From Pseudolabrys sp. (GTDB lineage: Bacteria > Pseudomonadota > Alphaproteobacteria > Rhizobiales > Xanthobacteraceae): a DNA stretch of 64,000 nt. Below the pieces are notes generated by a model. It did no database searches. It was not told the origin of the DNA and saw only the letters and a list, made by a program, of their open reading frames with translations. Positions 43,935 to 53,346 of this stretch are shown here, piece after piece (the first letter of the stretch is position 1; each line of letters begins with the position of its first letter). The stretch covers positions 1 through 64,000 of the forward strand of contig JAFIGS010000021.1 in the NCBI GenBank assembly GCA_017849615.1, written 5' to 3'. Both the position numbers and the translations under genes were made by a program.

Positions 43935-44906
43935 TTACTGCCTCGCCGCCTTGATGCCGAGCACCTTGCCGATCTCGACGACCTTGTCGCTCTGCTCCTT
44001 GAGCGCCGCCGTGAACTCGGCAGGCGAGCCCGGATTGACGACCTGGCCCGTGGCGGCGAGCTTCGGATTGATCGCCGGATCGTTGAGCATGTCGCGAATG
44101 TCGGCCGCGATCTTGTCGCGCACCGCCGGAGCGACGGACTTGGGGCCGAGCACGCCGACGAGACCGTCGAGCTCGAGCGACTTGTACCCGGCCTGCGCCG
44201 CTGTCGGGATCGACTTGAGCATTTCGGCCGGCTGCACATTGGTCAGCGCGATCACCTTGACCTTGCCCGCGTCGATGCGCGGCCGCATGATCGCATAGGC
44301 GCCGACGAAAGCCTGGATGCGGCCTTCGGCAACATCGTTGATCGCGGTGACCGGGTCCTTGTACGGGACGCGCGTCATGTCGAGACCTTCGGTTTTCAGG
44401 AACGCCGCAAAGAGCAGATCGTTTGCACCGGTGACCGAAGCGTAGTTCAGCTTGCCGGGCGCCGCCTTGATCTTCGCAGCCAGTTCCTTGACCGACGACA
44501 CGCCGAGATCTCCCGGCACGCCGAGCGCGATCAACGTATTGGTGACGCGCGCGATGGGCACAAGGTCGGCCGGGTTGTACGGCATCTTCTCGTGCAGCAG
44601 CGGATGCGCGGTGAAGGTCGAGGCCGGCGCGAACAGCAACACGTGGTCGTCATTGGCGCTGATCACGGCGTTGATGGCGAGGATGGCGTCGCCGCCGGCG
44701 CGGTTCTCGACCACGACCGACTGACCCCACTTGCCCTGCAGCTTTTCGGCAAGAATGCGCGCGGTGATGTCGGCGCCGGACCCCGGGCCGAGCGGGATGA
44801 TGAAGCGCACATTGCGGGTCGGCCAATCCGACGCTTGCGAAGAAGCCGGCGCGGTGAACGCAGCGAATGAAAGAAGCGCGAGAGCGAGCACGCCGAAACG
44901 ACGCAT
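43935..44906 (-). CDS. TctC-like tripartite tricarboxylate transporter binding protein
   Basis: This 323-residue periplasmic binding protein has a signal peptide (cleavage near SSQASDW) and the family start WPTRNVRFIIPLGPGSGADITARILAEKL. ENRAGGDAILAINAV and the later PYKDPVTAINDVAEGRIQ are also typical. It binds a carboxylate or related ligand for a TctAB-type transporter. The ATG at 44906 follows GGAGGA. It is transcribed alone here; the tctB-tctA pair lies about 9.4 kb away and may or may not be its partner. The ligand cannot be told. Confidence 0.9.
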   Translation of the reverse strand: MRRFGVLALALLSFAAFTAPASSQASDWPTRNVRFIIPLGPGSGADITARILAEKLQGKWGQSVVVENRAGGDAILAINAVISANDDHVLLFAPASTFTAHPLLHEKMPYNPADLVPIARVTNTLIALGVPGDLGVSSVKELAAKIKAAPGKLNYASVTGANDLLFAAFLKTEGLDMTRVPYKDPVTAINDVAEGRIQAFVGAYAIMRPRIDAGKVKVIALTNVQPAEMLKSIPTAAQAGYKSLELDGLVGVLGPKSVAPAVRDKIAADIRDMLNDPAINPKLAATGQVVNPGSPAEFTAALKEQSDKVVEIGKVLGIKAARQ

Positions 44907-45328
44907 GATTCCTCCGATGGCGTTTTCATGAACAGCGCGCGGTTCCGCGCCGTTGTCAGCCCGCGGTATCGCGAGGCCGGCGGTTCTCGGTAAGGCAGCG
45001 CCGGGCACAAGGTCAAGGCCGCGCAGGGCCGCACAAGGACACCAAACGTCATGCGGTTTTCGCCTAGCCGCCCACCCCGCACTGCACAAAGCTGCCCAAC
45101 TTGTATTGGTTCTGCCCGACTTTACGCCCAACGGCCGGACGCCTCGCCGTCATTGCCGGCGAATTTTAGCGCATCAGCGTCGAGAACAGCGCGGCGTCAA
45201 TTGCTTAGCAAGTCATTCCGCAATCGCATGGCGCGACACATTTCTTTTGGGCGCTTTATGCGCAATCTGCTTCGGCGGCCGGGCGCCGTCGTGTTACAAA
45301 CAAGCCACCGATCAACAGGGAGGCACTC
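44907..45328. other. 422-bp intergenic region
   Basis: This is the promoter region for the minus-strand TctC-like gene and, at its right side, the leader of a tiny plus-strand gene at 45329 (AGGGAGG just before its ATG). I see no other gene or structured element that I can support. Confidence 0.4.
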
Positions 45329-45412
45329 ATGGACATCGCTCTGCGCCTGAACGTGCTCGCTGTGTGCGCCGTCTTCGCTTTCGTCGGCGCCGTGCTCTTC
45401 GGGGCTTTCTGA
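45329..45412 (+). CDS. 27-residue hydrophobic small protein
   Basis: An ATG with an excellent ribosome-binding site (AGGGAGG, six bases before) opens 27 codons: [20 protein letters not shown] and then AVLFGAF. This is one predicted membrane helix with a short polar N-terminus. An intrinsic terminator 28 bp after the stop fits an independent transcription unit. It is too short for standard gene finders. I believe similar peptides exist in Bradyrhizobium-type genomes, but did not verify this. The function is unknown. Confidence 0.65.
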   Translation: MDIALRLNVLAVCAVFAFVGAVLFGAF

Positions 45413-45439
45413 ACGGACACGGCCCTGGCAAATCATCAG

Positions 45440-45469
45440 CACCGGAGCGCGAACGCTCCGGTGTTTTTT
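45440..45469 (+). terminator. Intrinsic terminator after the small protein
   Basis: CACCGGAGCG (45440-45449) and CGCTCCGGTG (45454-45463) form a perfect 10-bp stem with loop CGAA, followed by six T (45464-45469). It lies between the tiny plus-strand gene and the convergent metH. Confidence 0.9.
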
Positions 45470-45477
45470 GTATGGGC

Positions 45478-48400
45478 CTAAGCCGCCTCGGTGCTCGGCA
45501 CCGCGTTCGGATTGTAGTTGAGGATCGGCGCCAGCCAGCGCTCGGTCTCTTCGACCGACCAGCCCTTGCGCTTCGCATAGTCCTCGACCTGATCGCGTTC
45601 GATCTTGCCGAGCCGAAATAGGCCGCCTGCGGGTGACTGAAATAGAGCCCGCACACCGCCGCGCCCGGCCACATGGCGTAGCTCTCGGTGAGCTTCACGC
45701 CGATGCGCTCGGCCTGCAGCAGATCGAACAGCGCGCCCTTCTCGGTGTGATCGGGCTGCGCCGGATAGCCCGGCGCGGGACGGATGCCCTGATACTTCTC
45801 GGCGATGAGATCGTCGTTCGACAATGACTCGTTCGCGGCGTAGCCCCAGAACTCCTTGCGCACGTTCTGGTGCAGCCGCTCGGCGAAGGCCTCGGCGAGA
45901 CGATCGGCCAGCGCCGACACCATGATCGCCGAGTAATCGTCATTGGCGCGCTTGAAGCGCTCGGCGATGACGTCCTCGCCGATGCCGGCGGTGACGGTGA
46001 AGGCGCCGACGTAATCCTTCAGGCCGCTGTCACGCGGCGCGATGAAATCCGACAGTGACGCATTGAACCGGCCTTCACGCTTGGCAAGCTGCTGGCGCAG
46101 GCCGTGCAGCACCTGGACCGGCTTGTCGCGGTTCTCGTCGGCATAGACATGGATGTCGTCGCCGACCGAATTGGCCGGCCAGAAGCCGAAGGCGCAGCTC
46201 GCCTTGAACCACTTCTCGGCGACGATCTTGTCCAGCATCGCCCTGGCGTCCTTGTGCAGCGAGCGCGCGGCTTCGCCCACCGTCTCGTCCTCGAGAATGT
46301 TCGGGTAGCGCCCGGACAATTCCCAGGTCTGGAAGAACGGCGTCCAGTCGATGACACTGACCAGATCGGACACCGGATAATCCGCCATCACCTGCGCGCC
46401 GATAAAGCTGGGCTTCGGCGGCACATAGGCGCCCGACCAGTCGAACTTCGGCGCATTGGCGCGTGCGGCGGCCAGCGAAAGCCGCGCCTTGTCTTCCTGC
46501 GCGCGGGCATGGGCGTCGGCGATCTTGCGATATTCGGCGCGCAGGTCGGAGACGTAGCCCGCCTTGTTGTCGGCCGACATCAAAGCCTGCGCCACGCCGA
46601 CCGCGCGGCTGGCGTCATTGACGTACACCGCCTGCCCGCGCCGGTAGTTCGGATGGATCTTCACCGCGGTATGGACGCGGCTCGTCGTGGCGCCGCCGAT
46701 CAGCAGCGGCAGGTCGAGCCCCTGTCGCTCCATCTCGGCCGCGACGTGGCACATTTCGTCGAGCGACGGCGTGATCAGCCCGGACAGACCGATAATGTCG
46801 GCCTTCTCGGCCTTGGCGGCTTCGAGGATCTTGGCCGCCGGCACCATGACGCCGAGGGCGATGGCCGCGTAATTGTTGCACTGGAGCACGACGCCGTCGA
46901 TGTTCTTGCCGATGTCGTGAACATCGCCCTTCACCGTCGCCATGACGATCTTGCCGTTGGACGAGCGCTCTTCGGCGCCGCCGGCGGCGCGGCGTTCTTC
47001 CTTCTCCTTGTCCATGAACGGCATCAGATAAGCGACCGCCTGCTTCATCACGCGCGCCGACTTGACGACCTGCGGCAGGAACATCTTGCCGGAGCCGAAC
47101 AGGTCGCCGACGATGTTCATGCCGTCCATCAGCGGACCTTCGATGACATCGAGCGGACGCGCTGCCTTGGCGCGCGCCTCTTCGGTGTCGGCCTCGACGA
47201 AATCGGTGATGCCATGGACCAGCGCATGCGCCAGCCGCTTTTCGACAGGCTGCTCGCGCCATGTGAGATCGACGACCTTGGCCGCCGCGCCGTCGCCGCG
47301 GAACTTGCCGGCCAGCGACAGCAGCCGCTCGGCGGCGTCGGGACGCTTGTTCAGAACGACGTCTTCGCAGGCTTCGCGCAGTTCCGGATCGAGATCGTCA
47401 TAGACGGCCATCTGGCCGGCGTTGACGATGCCCATATCCATGCCGGCCTTGATGGCGTGATAGAGGAACACCGAATGCATCGCCTCGCGCACGCGCTCAT
47501 TGCCGCGGAACGAGAACGACAGGTTCGACACGCCGCCCGACACATGCACGCCCGGCAGATTCTGCCTGATCCAGCGCGTCGCCTCGATGAAATCGACGCC
47601 GTAATTGTTATGCTCCTCCATGCCGGTGGCGATGGCGAAGATGTTCGGGTCGAAAATGATGTCCTGCGGCGGGAAGCCGACCTTGTTGACCAGGATGTCA
47701 TAGGCGCGCGCGCAAATCTCGGTCTTGCGCGCAAAGGTGTCGGCCTGGCCCTTCTCGTCGAAGGCCATGACCACGACGGCGGCGCCGTGGCGGCGCACGA
47801 CCCTGGCATGTTCGATGAAGGACTGTTCGCCTTCCTTCATCGAAATCGAGTTCACCACCGCCTTGCCCTGCAGGCACTTGAGGCCGGTCTCGATTACCGA
47901 GAATTTCGACGAGTCGACCATCACCGGCACGCGGGCGATATCCGGCTCAGCGGCGATGAGGTTGAGGAAGGTCTTCATCGCTTCTTCGGAATCGAGAAGC
48001 CCCTCGTCCATGTTGACATCGATGATCTGCGCGCCATTCTCGACCTGATCGCGCGCGATCGAGAGCGCGGCCGCGTAATCGCCGGCCATGATCAGCTTCT
48101 TGAACTTGGCCGAGCCGGTGACGTTGGTGCGCTCGCCGACATTGACGAAGGGGATTTCCGGCGTCAGCGCGAACGGCTCGAGGCCCGACAGACGCAGTTG
48201 CGGCGCAATCTCCGGCAGCGCGCGCGGCATCTTGCCGGAAACCGCCCTGGCGATCGCGGCGATGTGGTCCGGCGTGGTGCCGCAGCAGCCGCCGACGACA
48301 TTGACGAGGCCGGCGGAAGCGAATTCCTCGATCAACCCGGCCATGTATTCCGGGCTCTCGTCGTAATAGCCGAACTCGTTGGGCAGGCCGGCATTCGGAT

Positions 48401-49226
48401 AGGCGCAGACGAAGGTGTCGGCGACCCGGCCAAGCTCCTCGATATGGGCGCGCATTTCCTTGGCGCCCAGCGCGCAGTTGAGGCCGACCGTGATCGGCCG
48501 CGCATGCTGCACGGCGTTCCAGAACGCCGCCGGCGTCTGGCCGGACAGGAGGCGGCCCGACATATCGGTGATGGTGCCGGAGATCATCACCGGCAGATCG
48601 AGGCCGCGCTCGGCGAGGATTTCCTCGATGGCGTAGATCGCCGCCTTGGCGTTTAGGGTGTCGAAGATGGTTTCGATCAGCAAAAGATCGGCGCCGCCGT
48701 CGATGAGGCCGCGCACCTGCTCGCCATAGGCGGTGCGCAACTGGTCGAAGGTCACGGCGCGATAGCCGGGGTTCGACACATCCGGCGAAATCGAAGCGGT
48801 GCGGTTGGTCGGCCCGAGCGCGCCGGCGACGAAGCGCTTCACGCCGTCTTCGGCCTCGGCGTCGTTGGCCGCCTCGCGCGCCAGCCGCGCGCCCATGACA
48901 TTGAGCTCGTAGGCGATGCCTTCCATGCCGTAATCGGCCTGGGCAATCGTGGTCGAGGAGAAGGTGTTGGTCGAGACGATGTCGGCGCCGGCCTTGAAGT
49001 ATTTGTAGTGAATGTCGCGAATGGCGCGCGGCCGCGACAGGTTCAGAAGGTCGTTATTGCCGCGGACCTCGCGGTTCCAGGCATCGAAACGCGCGCCGCG
49101 ATAGCCCTGCTCGTCCAGCTTCAGTTCCTGGATCATGGTGCCCATGGCGCCGTCGAGCACCAGAATGCGCTCGCGCATCGCCGCGGCGAGAAAAGAGCGG
49201 GTGGTGGGCTTTACGTTATCTGACAT
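45478..49226 (-). pseudogene. metH: Cobalamin-dependent methionine synthase MetH with apparent 3' frameshift
   Basis: The gene encodes about 1,249 residues if one base is restored. Domains in order are: homocysteine-binding ([10 protein letters not shown]; zinc ligands [12 protein letters not shown]), pterin-binding ([22 protein letters not shown]), cobalamin-binding ([11 protein letters not shown] with the axial His) and SAM-activation domain ([20 protein letters not shown]). Near 45609-45613 the frame breaks: the family ending ([16 protein letters not shown] ... ERWLAP) continues in another frame to TAA at 45478. Read without correction, the protein gains an Arg-rich tail ending at 45327. 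A missing C in GGCCTCGG would explain it, as a sequencing error or a real mutation. The ATG at 49226 is the family start. Confidence 0.9.
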
Positions 49227-49257
49227 GTTACTTGCCTTGCTCGCCACGGGTCGCAGC

Positions 49258-49635
49258 CTATTCCCTCTCCCCGTTGGGGAGAGGGTTAGGGTGAGGGGGA
49301 TCCTGAGTTGCCGTTGTGGCGATGACTTCCAAAACACCATCGATGTTCCGCATCACATCGTTGTTCCAGAACCTCAGGACGAGATAACCAAACTTCTCCA
49401 ATTCGGCCGGTCGCTTCGCATCTTCGATCTGCCGCTCGCCATGCTGACCGCCATCGAGTTCGACGATAAGGCGCACTGACTCACAACAGAAGTCGACGAC
49501 GTATGACTCGATCGGCATTTGTCGCCGAAACTTCAATCCATTTAAACGCCGGTCGCGCAGTCGAAACCAGAGGCAGCGCTCAGCGTCAGTCTGATCGCGT
49601 CGCAGTCGTTTCGCGGTACCGACTGGCGACGCCAT
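49258..49635 (-). CDS. DUF559 endonuclease-like protein in a repeat-flanked cassette
   Basis: This 125-residue DUF559 protein belongs to the Vsr/restriction-endonuclease-like fold. It has [28 protein letters not shown] at the front, a core [20 protein letters not shown] with the acidic pair, and [19 protein letters not shown]. The C-terminal tail [14 protein letters not shown] is translated from the palindromic repeat at 49263-49299. A matching repeat in opposite orientation lies just upstream of the ATG. It sits between metF and metH on their strand. Endonuclease activity is inferred from fold knowledge only. Confidence 0.85.
   Translation of the reverse strand: MASPVGTAKRLRRDQTDAERCLWFRLRDRRLNGLKFRRQMPIESYVVDFCCESVRLIVELDGGQHGERQIEDAKRPAELEKFGYLVLRFWNNDVMRNIDGVLEVIATTATQDPPHPNPLPNGERE
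49263..49299 (+). repeat. Palindromic repeat, left flank of the DUF559 gene
   Basis: CCCTCTCCCC (49263-49272) and GGGGAGAGGG (49276-49285) form a perfect hairpin with loop GTT, followed by TTAGGGTGAGGGGG. The same arrangement occurs in reverse orientation at the other flank of the DUF559 gene. Confidence 0.85.
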
Positions 49636-49636
49636 A

Positions 49637-49688
49637 ACCCCTCACCCGTCTGTGCTTCGCACAGGCACCCTCTCCCTATGGGAGAGGG
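49637..49688 (-). repeat. Palindromic repeat, right flank of the DUF559 gene
   Basis: Read on the minus strand this is CCCTCTCCC-ATA-GGGAGAGGG (49688-49668), a second hairpin CTGTGC-GAA-GCACAG (49664-49650), then ACGGGTGAGGGGTT. Its GGGTGAGGGG part faces the DUF559 gene, as does that of the left copy. The two repeats therefore bracket the gene as inverted copies. Confidence 0.85.
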
Positions 49689-49694
49689 AAAACA

Positions 49695-50609
49695 TCACGC
49701 CGCTTCCTTCACCTGCGGCCGCAGGCCGAGCAGATGGCAGATTGCGTAAACGAGATCGGCGCGGTTCATGGTGTAGAAATGGAAACTGGTGATGCCGCGA
49801 TCGAGCAGATCGATCGCCTGTTCCGCCGCCACCGCCGCGGCGATCAGCTTGCGCGTCGCCGGGTCGTGATCGAGCCCGGCGAAGCGTTCGGCCAGCCAGT
49901 TCGGCACGGTGGCGCCGGCGCGGGCCGCGAAGTTCTTCGCCGCACCGAAGTTCTGCACCGGCAGAATGCCCGGCACGATCGGGATATCGATGCCGCGCGC
50001 GCGCACGCGGTCGAGATAGCGGAAGTAGAGATCGTTCTCGAAGAAGAACTGCGTGATCGCCCGCGTGGCGCCGTTGTCAACCTTGCGCTTGAGCATGTCG
50101 ATATCGGCTTCCAGCGTCGGCGAATCCGGGTGCCGCTCCGGATAGGCCGACACCGACACTTCGAAGTCCGGCGCGATGCGCTTGATGCCTTCGACCAGCG
50201 CCGCCGCGTTCTCGTAGCCGTCCGGATGCGGCATGTACTTGTCGCCCGCCCCGGTGATCGGATCGCCGCGCAGCGCCACCAGATGGCGCACGCCGGCGTC
50301 GTGGTAATTTCGTACTATGGAGTCGATATCCGTCCGGGTCGCGGCGACACAGGTCAGGTGCGCGGCCGGGGTCAGCGCGGTCTCGGTCAGGATACGCTTC
50401 ACCGTGGCGTGGGTGCGCTCGCGGGTCGAGCCGCCGGCGCCGTAAGTCACGGAAACGAATTGCGGATTGAGCGGCGCGAGCCGCGTCACCGCGTCCCACA
50501 AGGTCTTCTCCATCGCCTCGTCCTTGGGCGGGAAGAACTCGAAGGACACATCGATGCGTTCATGACCGGGGGGCATGAACCGGGACGGCCGCAACTGACT
50601 GATCATCAC
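49695..50609 (-). CDS. metF: Methylenetetrahydrofolate reductase MetF
   Basis: This 304-residue FAD enzyme makes 5-methyl-THF, the methyl donor for MetH. Visible are the conserved VSFEFFPPKDEAME with the catalytic Glu, VTYGAGGSTRERT, RHLVALRGDP and AITQFFFEND. Size matches the family. It overlaps the upstream ArsR-methyltransferase gene by ATGA and is followed by the DUF559 cassette and metH, so all four are probably one operon. Confidence 0.95.
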   Translation of the reverse strand: MMISQLRPSRFMPPGHERIDVSFEFFPPKDEAMEKTLWDAVTRLAPLNPQFVSVTYGAGGSTRERTHATVKRILTETALTPAAHLTCVAATRTDIDSIVRNYHDAGVRHLVALRGDPITGAGDKYMPHPDGYENAAALVEGIKRIAPDFEVSVSAYPERHPDSPTLEADIDMLKRKVDNGATRAITQFFFENDLYFRYLDRVRARGIDIPIVPGILPVQNFGAAKNFAARAGATVPNWLAERFAGLDHDPATRKLIAAAVAAEQAIDLLDRGITSFHFYTMNRADLVYAICHLLGLRPQVKEAA

Positions 50610-51616
50610 GCCACCTCACGCTTGGCCGGCTGCGCCATCAGCGCGCGCACATCGCGCGCCAGCCACAGCGACACGGCAATCTTGCTCTCCGGGCCCGGCT
50701 CGGGCTTGAGACTTCTATGCATCACCGGCTCGAGGCCGGACTGCGCCATCCATTGCGTCACCGTCTCCGGCGCGAAGCCGAGACGGCGATGCGCGAATTG
50801 CTCGCGCAGGAATTCCTGTTCATGCGGCGCGAAGTCGACGACCAGCAGCCGGCCGCCGGGGCGCAGCACGCGAGCCGCTTCCTTGATGGCGCGACCGCCA
50901 TCGTCGAGGAAGTGCAGCACCTGATGCAGAATGATGACGTCGTAAGAATCGTCGGCGAGCGGCAGATCGTAGAGATCGCCCTGGCGCACGCTGCAGTTCT
51001 TGAGGCCCGCGCGCTCCAGCCGATCGCGCGCCATCAGCAGCATGTCGAGCGACAGATCGAGGCCGAGACCGCGCTCAATCTGTGGGCCGAACAGTTCGAG
51101 CATGCGGCCGGTGCCGGTACCGAGATCGAGCAGCGAGCGGAACGGCTTGTCGCCGAGCGCCTTGATGATCGCAGCCTCGACTGCTTCGTCCGTGACGTGC
51201 AGCTTGCGGATGCGATCCCAGTCGGCGGCGTGTTCGCGGAAATAGGCTTGCGCGGCGGCGGCGCGCGCCTGCCGCACCGAGGTGAGGCGCTCGCGGTCGC
51301 GGGCGATGGTCTGGTCGGCGGGATTGAGATGGTCGAGCAGCGAGCGCGCCACTTCTGCAGCACCGCCATGCTCGGCGAGGCGGAAGAAGGCCCAGGTGCC
51401 CTCGCGGAAGCGTTCGATCAGTCCGGCCTCGACCAGCAGCTTGAGGTGCCGGGAGATGCGCGGCTGCGACTGGCGCAGAATGTCGGTGAGGTCGGACACC
51501 GTCAGTTCGGCCTCGGCCAGCAGCGCCAGCACGCGCAGGCGCGTCTCCTCGCCCGCGGCCTTGAGGACCGTGTTGAGCGCGTCGAACCCGAGCAGGTTTT
51601 GCGGCGTCTGTGGCAT
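50606..51616 (-). CDS. ArsR-type regulator fused to a SAM-dependent methyltransferase domain (SahR-like)
   Basis: This 336-residue fusion has a winged HTH of ArsR type at about residues 10-95 (ETRLRVLALLAEAELTVSDL, then QSQPRISRHLKLL) and a class I methyltransferase domain at about residues 160-300 (LLDLGTGTGRMLELF; LHQVLHFLDDGGRAI). It leads the metF-metH operon. ArsR-like regulators of the methionine cycle (SahR) sense S-adenosylhomocysteine; the fused domain would suit a SAM/SAH sensor, but this is inference. A matching inverted repeat lies 57 bp upstream. The ATG at 51616 is preferred over the open frame to 51673. Confidence 0.88.
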   Translation of the reverse strand: MPQTPQNLLGFDALNTVLKAAGEETRLRVLALLAEAELTVSDLTDILRQSQPRISRHLKLLVEAGLIERFREGTWAFFRLAEHGGAAEVARSLLDHLNPADQTIARDRERLTSVRQARAAAAQAYFREHAADWDRIRKLHVTDEAVEAAIIKALGDKPFRSLLDLGTGTGRMLELFGPQIERGLGLDLSLDMLLMARDRLERAGLKNCSVRQGDLYDLPLADDSYDVIILHQVLHFLDDGGRAIKEAARVLRPGGRLLVVDFAPHEQEFLREQFAHRRLGFAPETVTQWMAQSGLEPVMHRSLKPEPGPESKIAVSLWLARDVRALMAQPAKREVA

Positions 51617-51672
51617 GCATGTCCGACGTGGCTGGCGCCGTGGGCGACCGCCCTCGGGGCGTCTTCCCACCA

Positions 51673-51690
51673 TATAAGGATATCTTTATA
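51673..51690. promoter_or_regulatory. Inverted repeat operator upstream of the ArsR-metF-metH operon
   Basis: TATAAGGATATCTTTATA is an 18-bp inverted repeat (TATAA-n-GATATC-n-TTATA), AT-rich in a GC-rich context, 57 bp upstream of the regulator's ATG. Its form matches ArsR-family operators, and the regulator encoded next to it is the obvious ligand. The divergent trmO starts 106 bp to the right and could also be affected. Confidence 0.65.
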
Positions 51691-51795
51691 CGGTTAAATG
51701 TGGCGCCGCAAGGGCGGCGGCCGAAGCCCACAGGGCGTGGTAAAGGCGACGCTAGCGGCGGCCGCCCTTATTCGACCGCCTCCCGAGGGCCGACA

Positions 51796-52293
51796 ATGAC
51801 GAAAACCCCTGACTTCGGCGTCCGCGAGGGCGAAGTGACCGTCGATCTGCCCGCCGAATTCGATGCCGGGCTCTATTTCATTGGCCGCATCCGCACGCCC
51901 TGGAAGGAGCGCAAGGACTGCCCGAAAAACGCCCGCGAATCCGACGCAGTCTGCACCATCGAACTCGATCCGCGCTGGGTCCCTGCCCTCAAGGAGGTCG
52001 AGACCTGCAGCCATCTCGTGCTGCTGTACTGGATGGATCGGGCGCCGCGAAACCTGGTACGCCAGGTGCCGGGCCGTTACGGCGTCCAGCGCGGCACGTT
52101 TGCGCTCCGCTCGCCGGCGCGTCCCAATCCGATCGCCATGAGCGTGGTCAAACTCAACGATGTGGACGACAACCGGATGAATGTCGTCGGCCTCGACTGC
52201 CTCGACGGCACGCCGCTCATCGACATCAAGCCCTATTTCGCTTCGACCGACAGCGCTCCAGACGCAATTGTGGGCTGGCACCGCCAAAAATAA
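51796..52293 (+). CDS. trmO: tRNA (adenine37-N6)-methyltransferase TrmO
   Basis: This 165-residue protein of the YaeB/TrmO family methylates N6 of t6A37 in threonine tRNAs using SAM. Motifs seen are YFIGRIRTPWKERKDCPKN, SHLVLLYWMDRAPR, GTFALRSPARPNPIAMSVV and LDCLDGTPLIDIKPYF. It is shorter than E. coli TrmO because only the core domain is present, as is common. The ATG at 51796 fits the family. It is divergent from the methionine operon. Confidence 0.88.
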   Translation: MTKTPDFGVREGEVTVDLPAEFDAGLYFIGRIRTPWKERKDCPKNARESDAVCTIELDPRWVPALKEVETCSHLVLLYWMDRAPRNLVRQVPGRYGVQRGTFALRSPARPNPIAMSVVKLNDVDDNRMNVVGLDCLDGTPLIDIKPYFASTDSAPDAIVGWHRQK

Positions 52294-52427
52294 GGCAACG
52301 AAAATGCCTGCAATTTCATGAGGTTCCAATCCGTTCCGAAATGTGAGCAATTTGTGATCGGGAACACATGAACCTCCCTCGCCGTTCGATACACGGATGT
52401 CACGACACATCGTGGTCGGAGGGTAAG

Positions 52428-53225
52428 ATGCTCACCAAGAGTAACACCGTCATTTCTCTCGCAGCGTTGATCGCGGGCTTGGCCCTGACCGGCACCGCCC
52501 AGGCGCAGCAGAATTACGCTTTTTATGCGCCGCCGATGCAGCAGCACGCCGCGCCGCAGGCCCCCTATCAGGGCCAGATGCAGAGCGAAGACAGCCAGTA
52601 CGACAGCCAGCTCGGCAGCGAGGACGCGCAGCTCGAGCCGCACCTGCAGCGCCAGGTCGTCGACTATTCGACCCGCGAAGCTCCGGGCACCGTCATCGTG
52701 GACACCCCGAACACCTATCTCTACCTCGTGCTCGGCAACGGCAAGGCGATGCGCTACGGCATCGGCGTCGGCCGCGAAGGCTTCACCTGGGCCGGCACCA
52801 ATCAGGTTTCGCGCAAGGCCGAGTGGCCGGATTGGCATCCGCCGGCCGAAATGATCGCCCGCCAGCCTTATCTGCCGCGCTTCACCGCCGGCGGCCCCGG
52901 CAATCCGCTCGGCGCTCGCGCCATGTATCTCGGCAGCACCGTCTACCGCATCCATGGCACCAACGATCCGACCACCATCGGCAAGAACGTGTCGTCGGGC
53001 TGCATCCGCCTCACCAATGAGGACGTGATCGATCTCTACGGCCGCGTTCAGGTCGGCGCCAAGGTTGTCGTGCTGCCGCAGACCACCGAAGCCCGCGCTC
53101 GCCGCAACGCCGCGCCGCAGAACGTTACCGCGGTGTCGGATGAAGCCGCGTCCTCGTTCGCTTCGGCCGACACCGGGCGTGCCGAGCGCACCTGGCAGAC
53201 CATTCGCCCGCGCGGACTGTACTGA
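52428..53225 (+). CDS. L,D-transpeptidase (YkuD domain)
   Basis: This 265-residue periplasmic enzyme has a signal peptide (cleavage near TAQAQQ), a Gln-rich stretch (residues 25-70) and a YkuD catalytic domain. That domain contains YRIHGTNDPTTIG and the active-site SSGCIRLTNEDV with the nucleophilic Cys. It forms 3-3 peptidoglycan cross-links or anchors proteins to the wall. The ATG at 52428 has GGAGGG seven bases upstream; a further ATG at 52368 is in frame but would precede the signal peptide by 20 residues. Confidence 0.92.
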   Translation: MLTKSNTVISLAALIAGLALTGTAQAQQNYAFYAPPMQQHAAPQAPYQGQMQSEDSQYDSQLGSEDAQLEPHLQRQVVDYSTREAPGTVIVDTPNTYLYLVLGNGKAMRYGIGVGREGFTWAGTNQVSRKAEWPDWHPPAEMIARQPYLPRFTAGGPGNPLGARAMYLGSTVYRIHGTNDPTTIGKNVSSGCIRLTNEDVIDLYGRVQVGAKVVVLPQTTEARARRNAAPQNVTAVSDEAASSFASADTGRAERTWQTIRPRGLY

Positions 53226-53259
53226 ACCTTTCGATCTCTGGACTGAACCTCCAAAAACT

Positions 53260-53297
53260 GCCCGGCAGGCCTCACGGTTTCGCCGGGCTCTTTTTTG
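53260..53297 (+). terminator. Intrinsic terminator after the L,D-transpeptidase
   Basis: GCCCGGC (53260-53266) pairs with GCCGGGC (53282-53288) around a 15-nt loop, followed by TCTTTTTTG. It lies 35 bp after the stop codon. Confidence 0.8.
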
Positions 53298-53346
53298 CTC
53301 GCTCGTGCTATAGCAGTCGCCGCACTTCAATCGCGGGAGTCGGCTC

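Noticed and set aside
46104-48656. Long plus-strand open frame (850 codons) opposite metH
   Set aside because: Composition follows the codon bias of metH on the other strand, and the translation shows no family. It is a shadow of a GC-rich gene.
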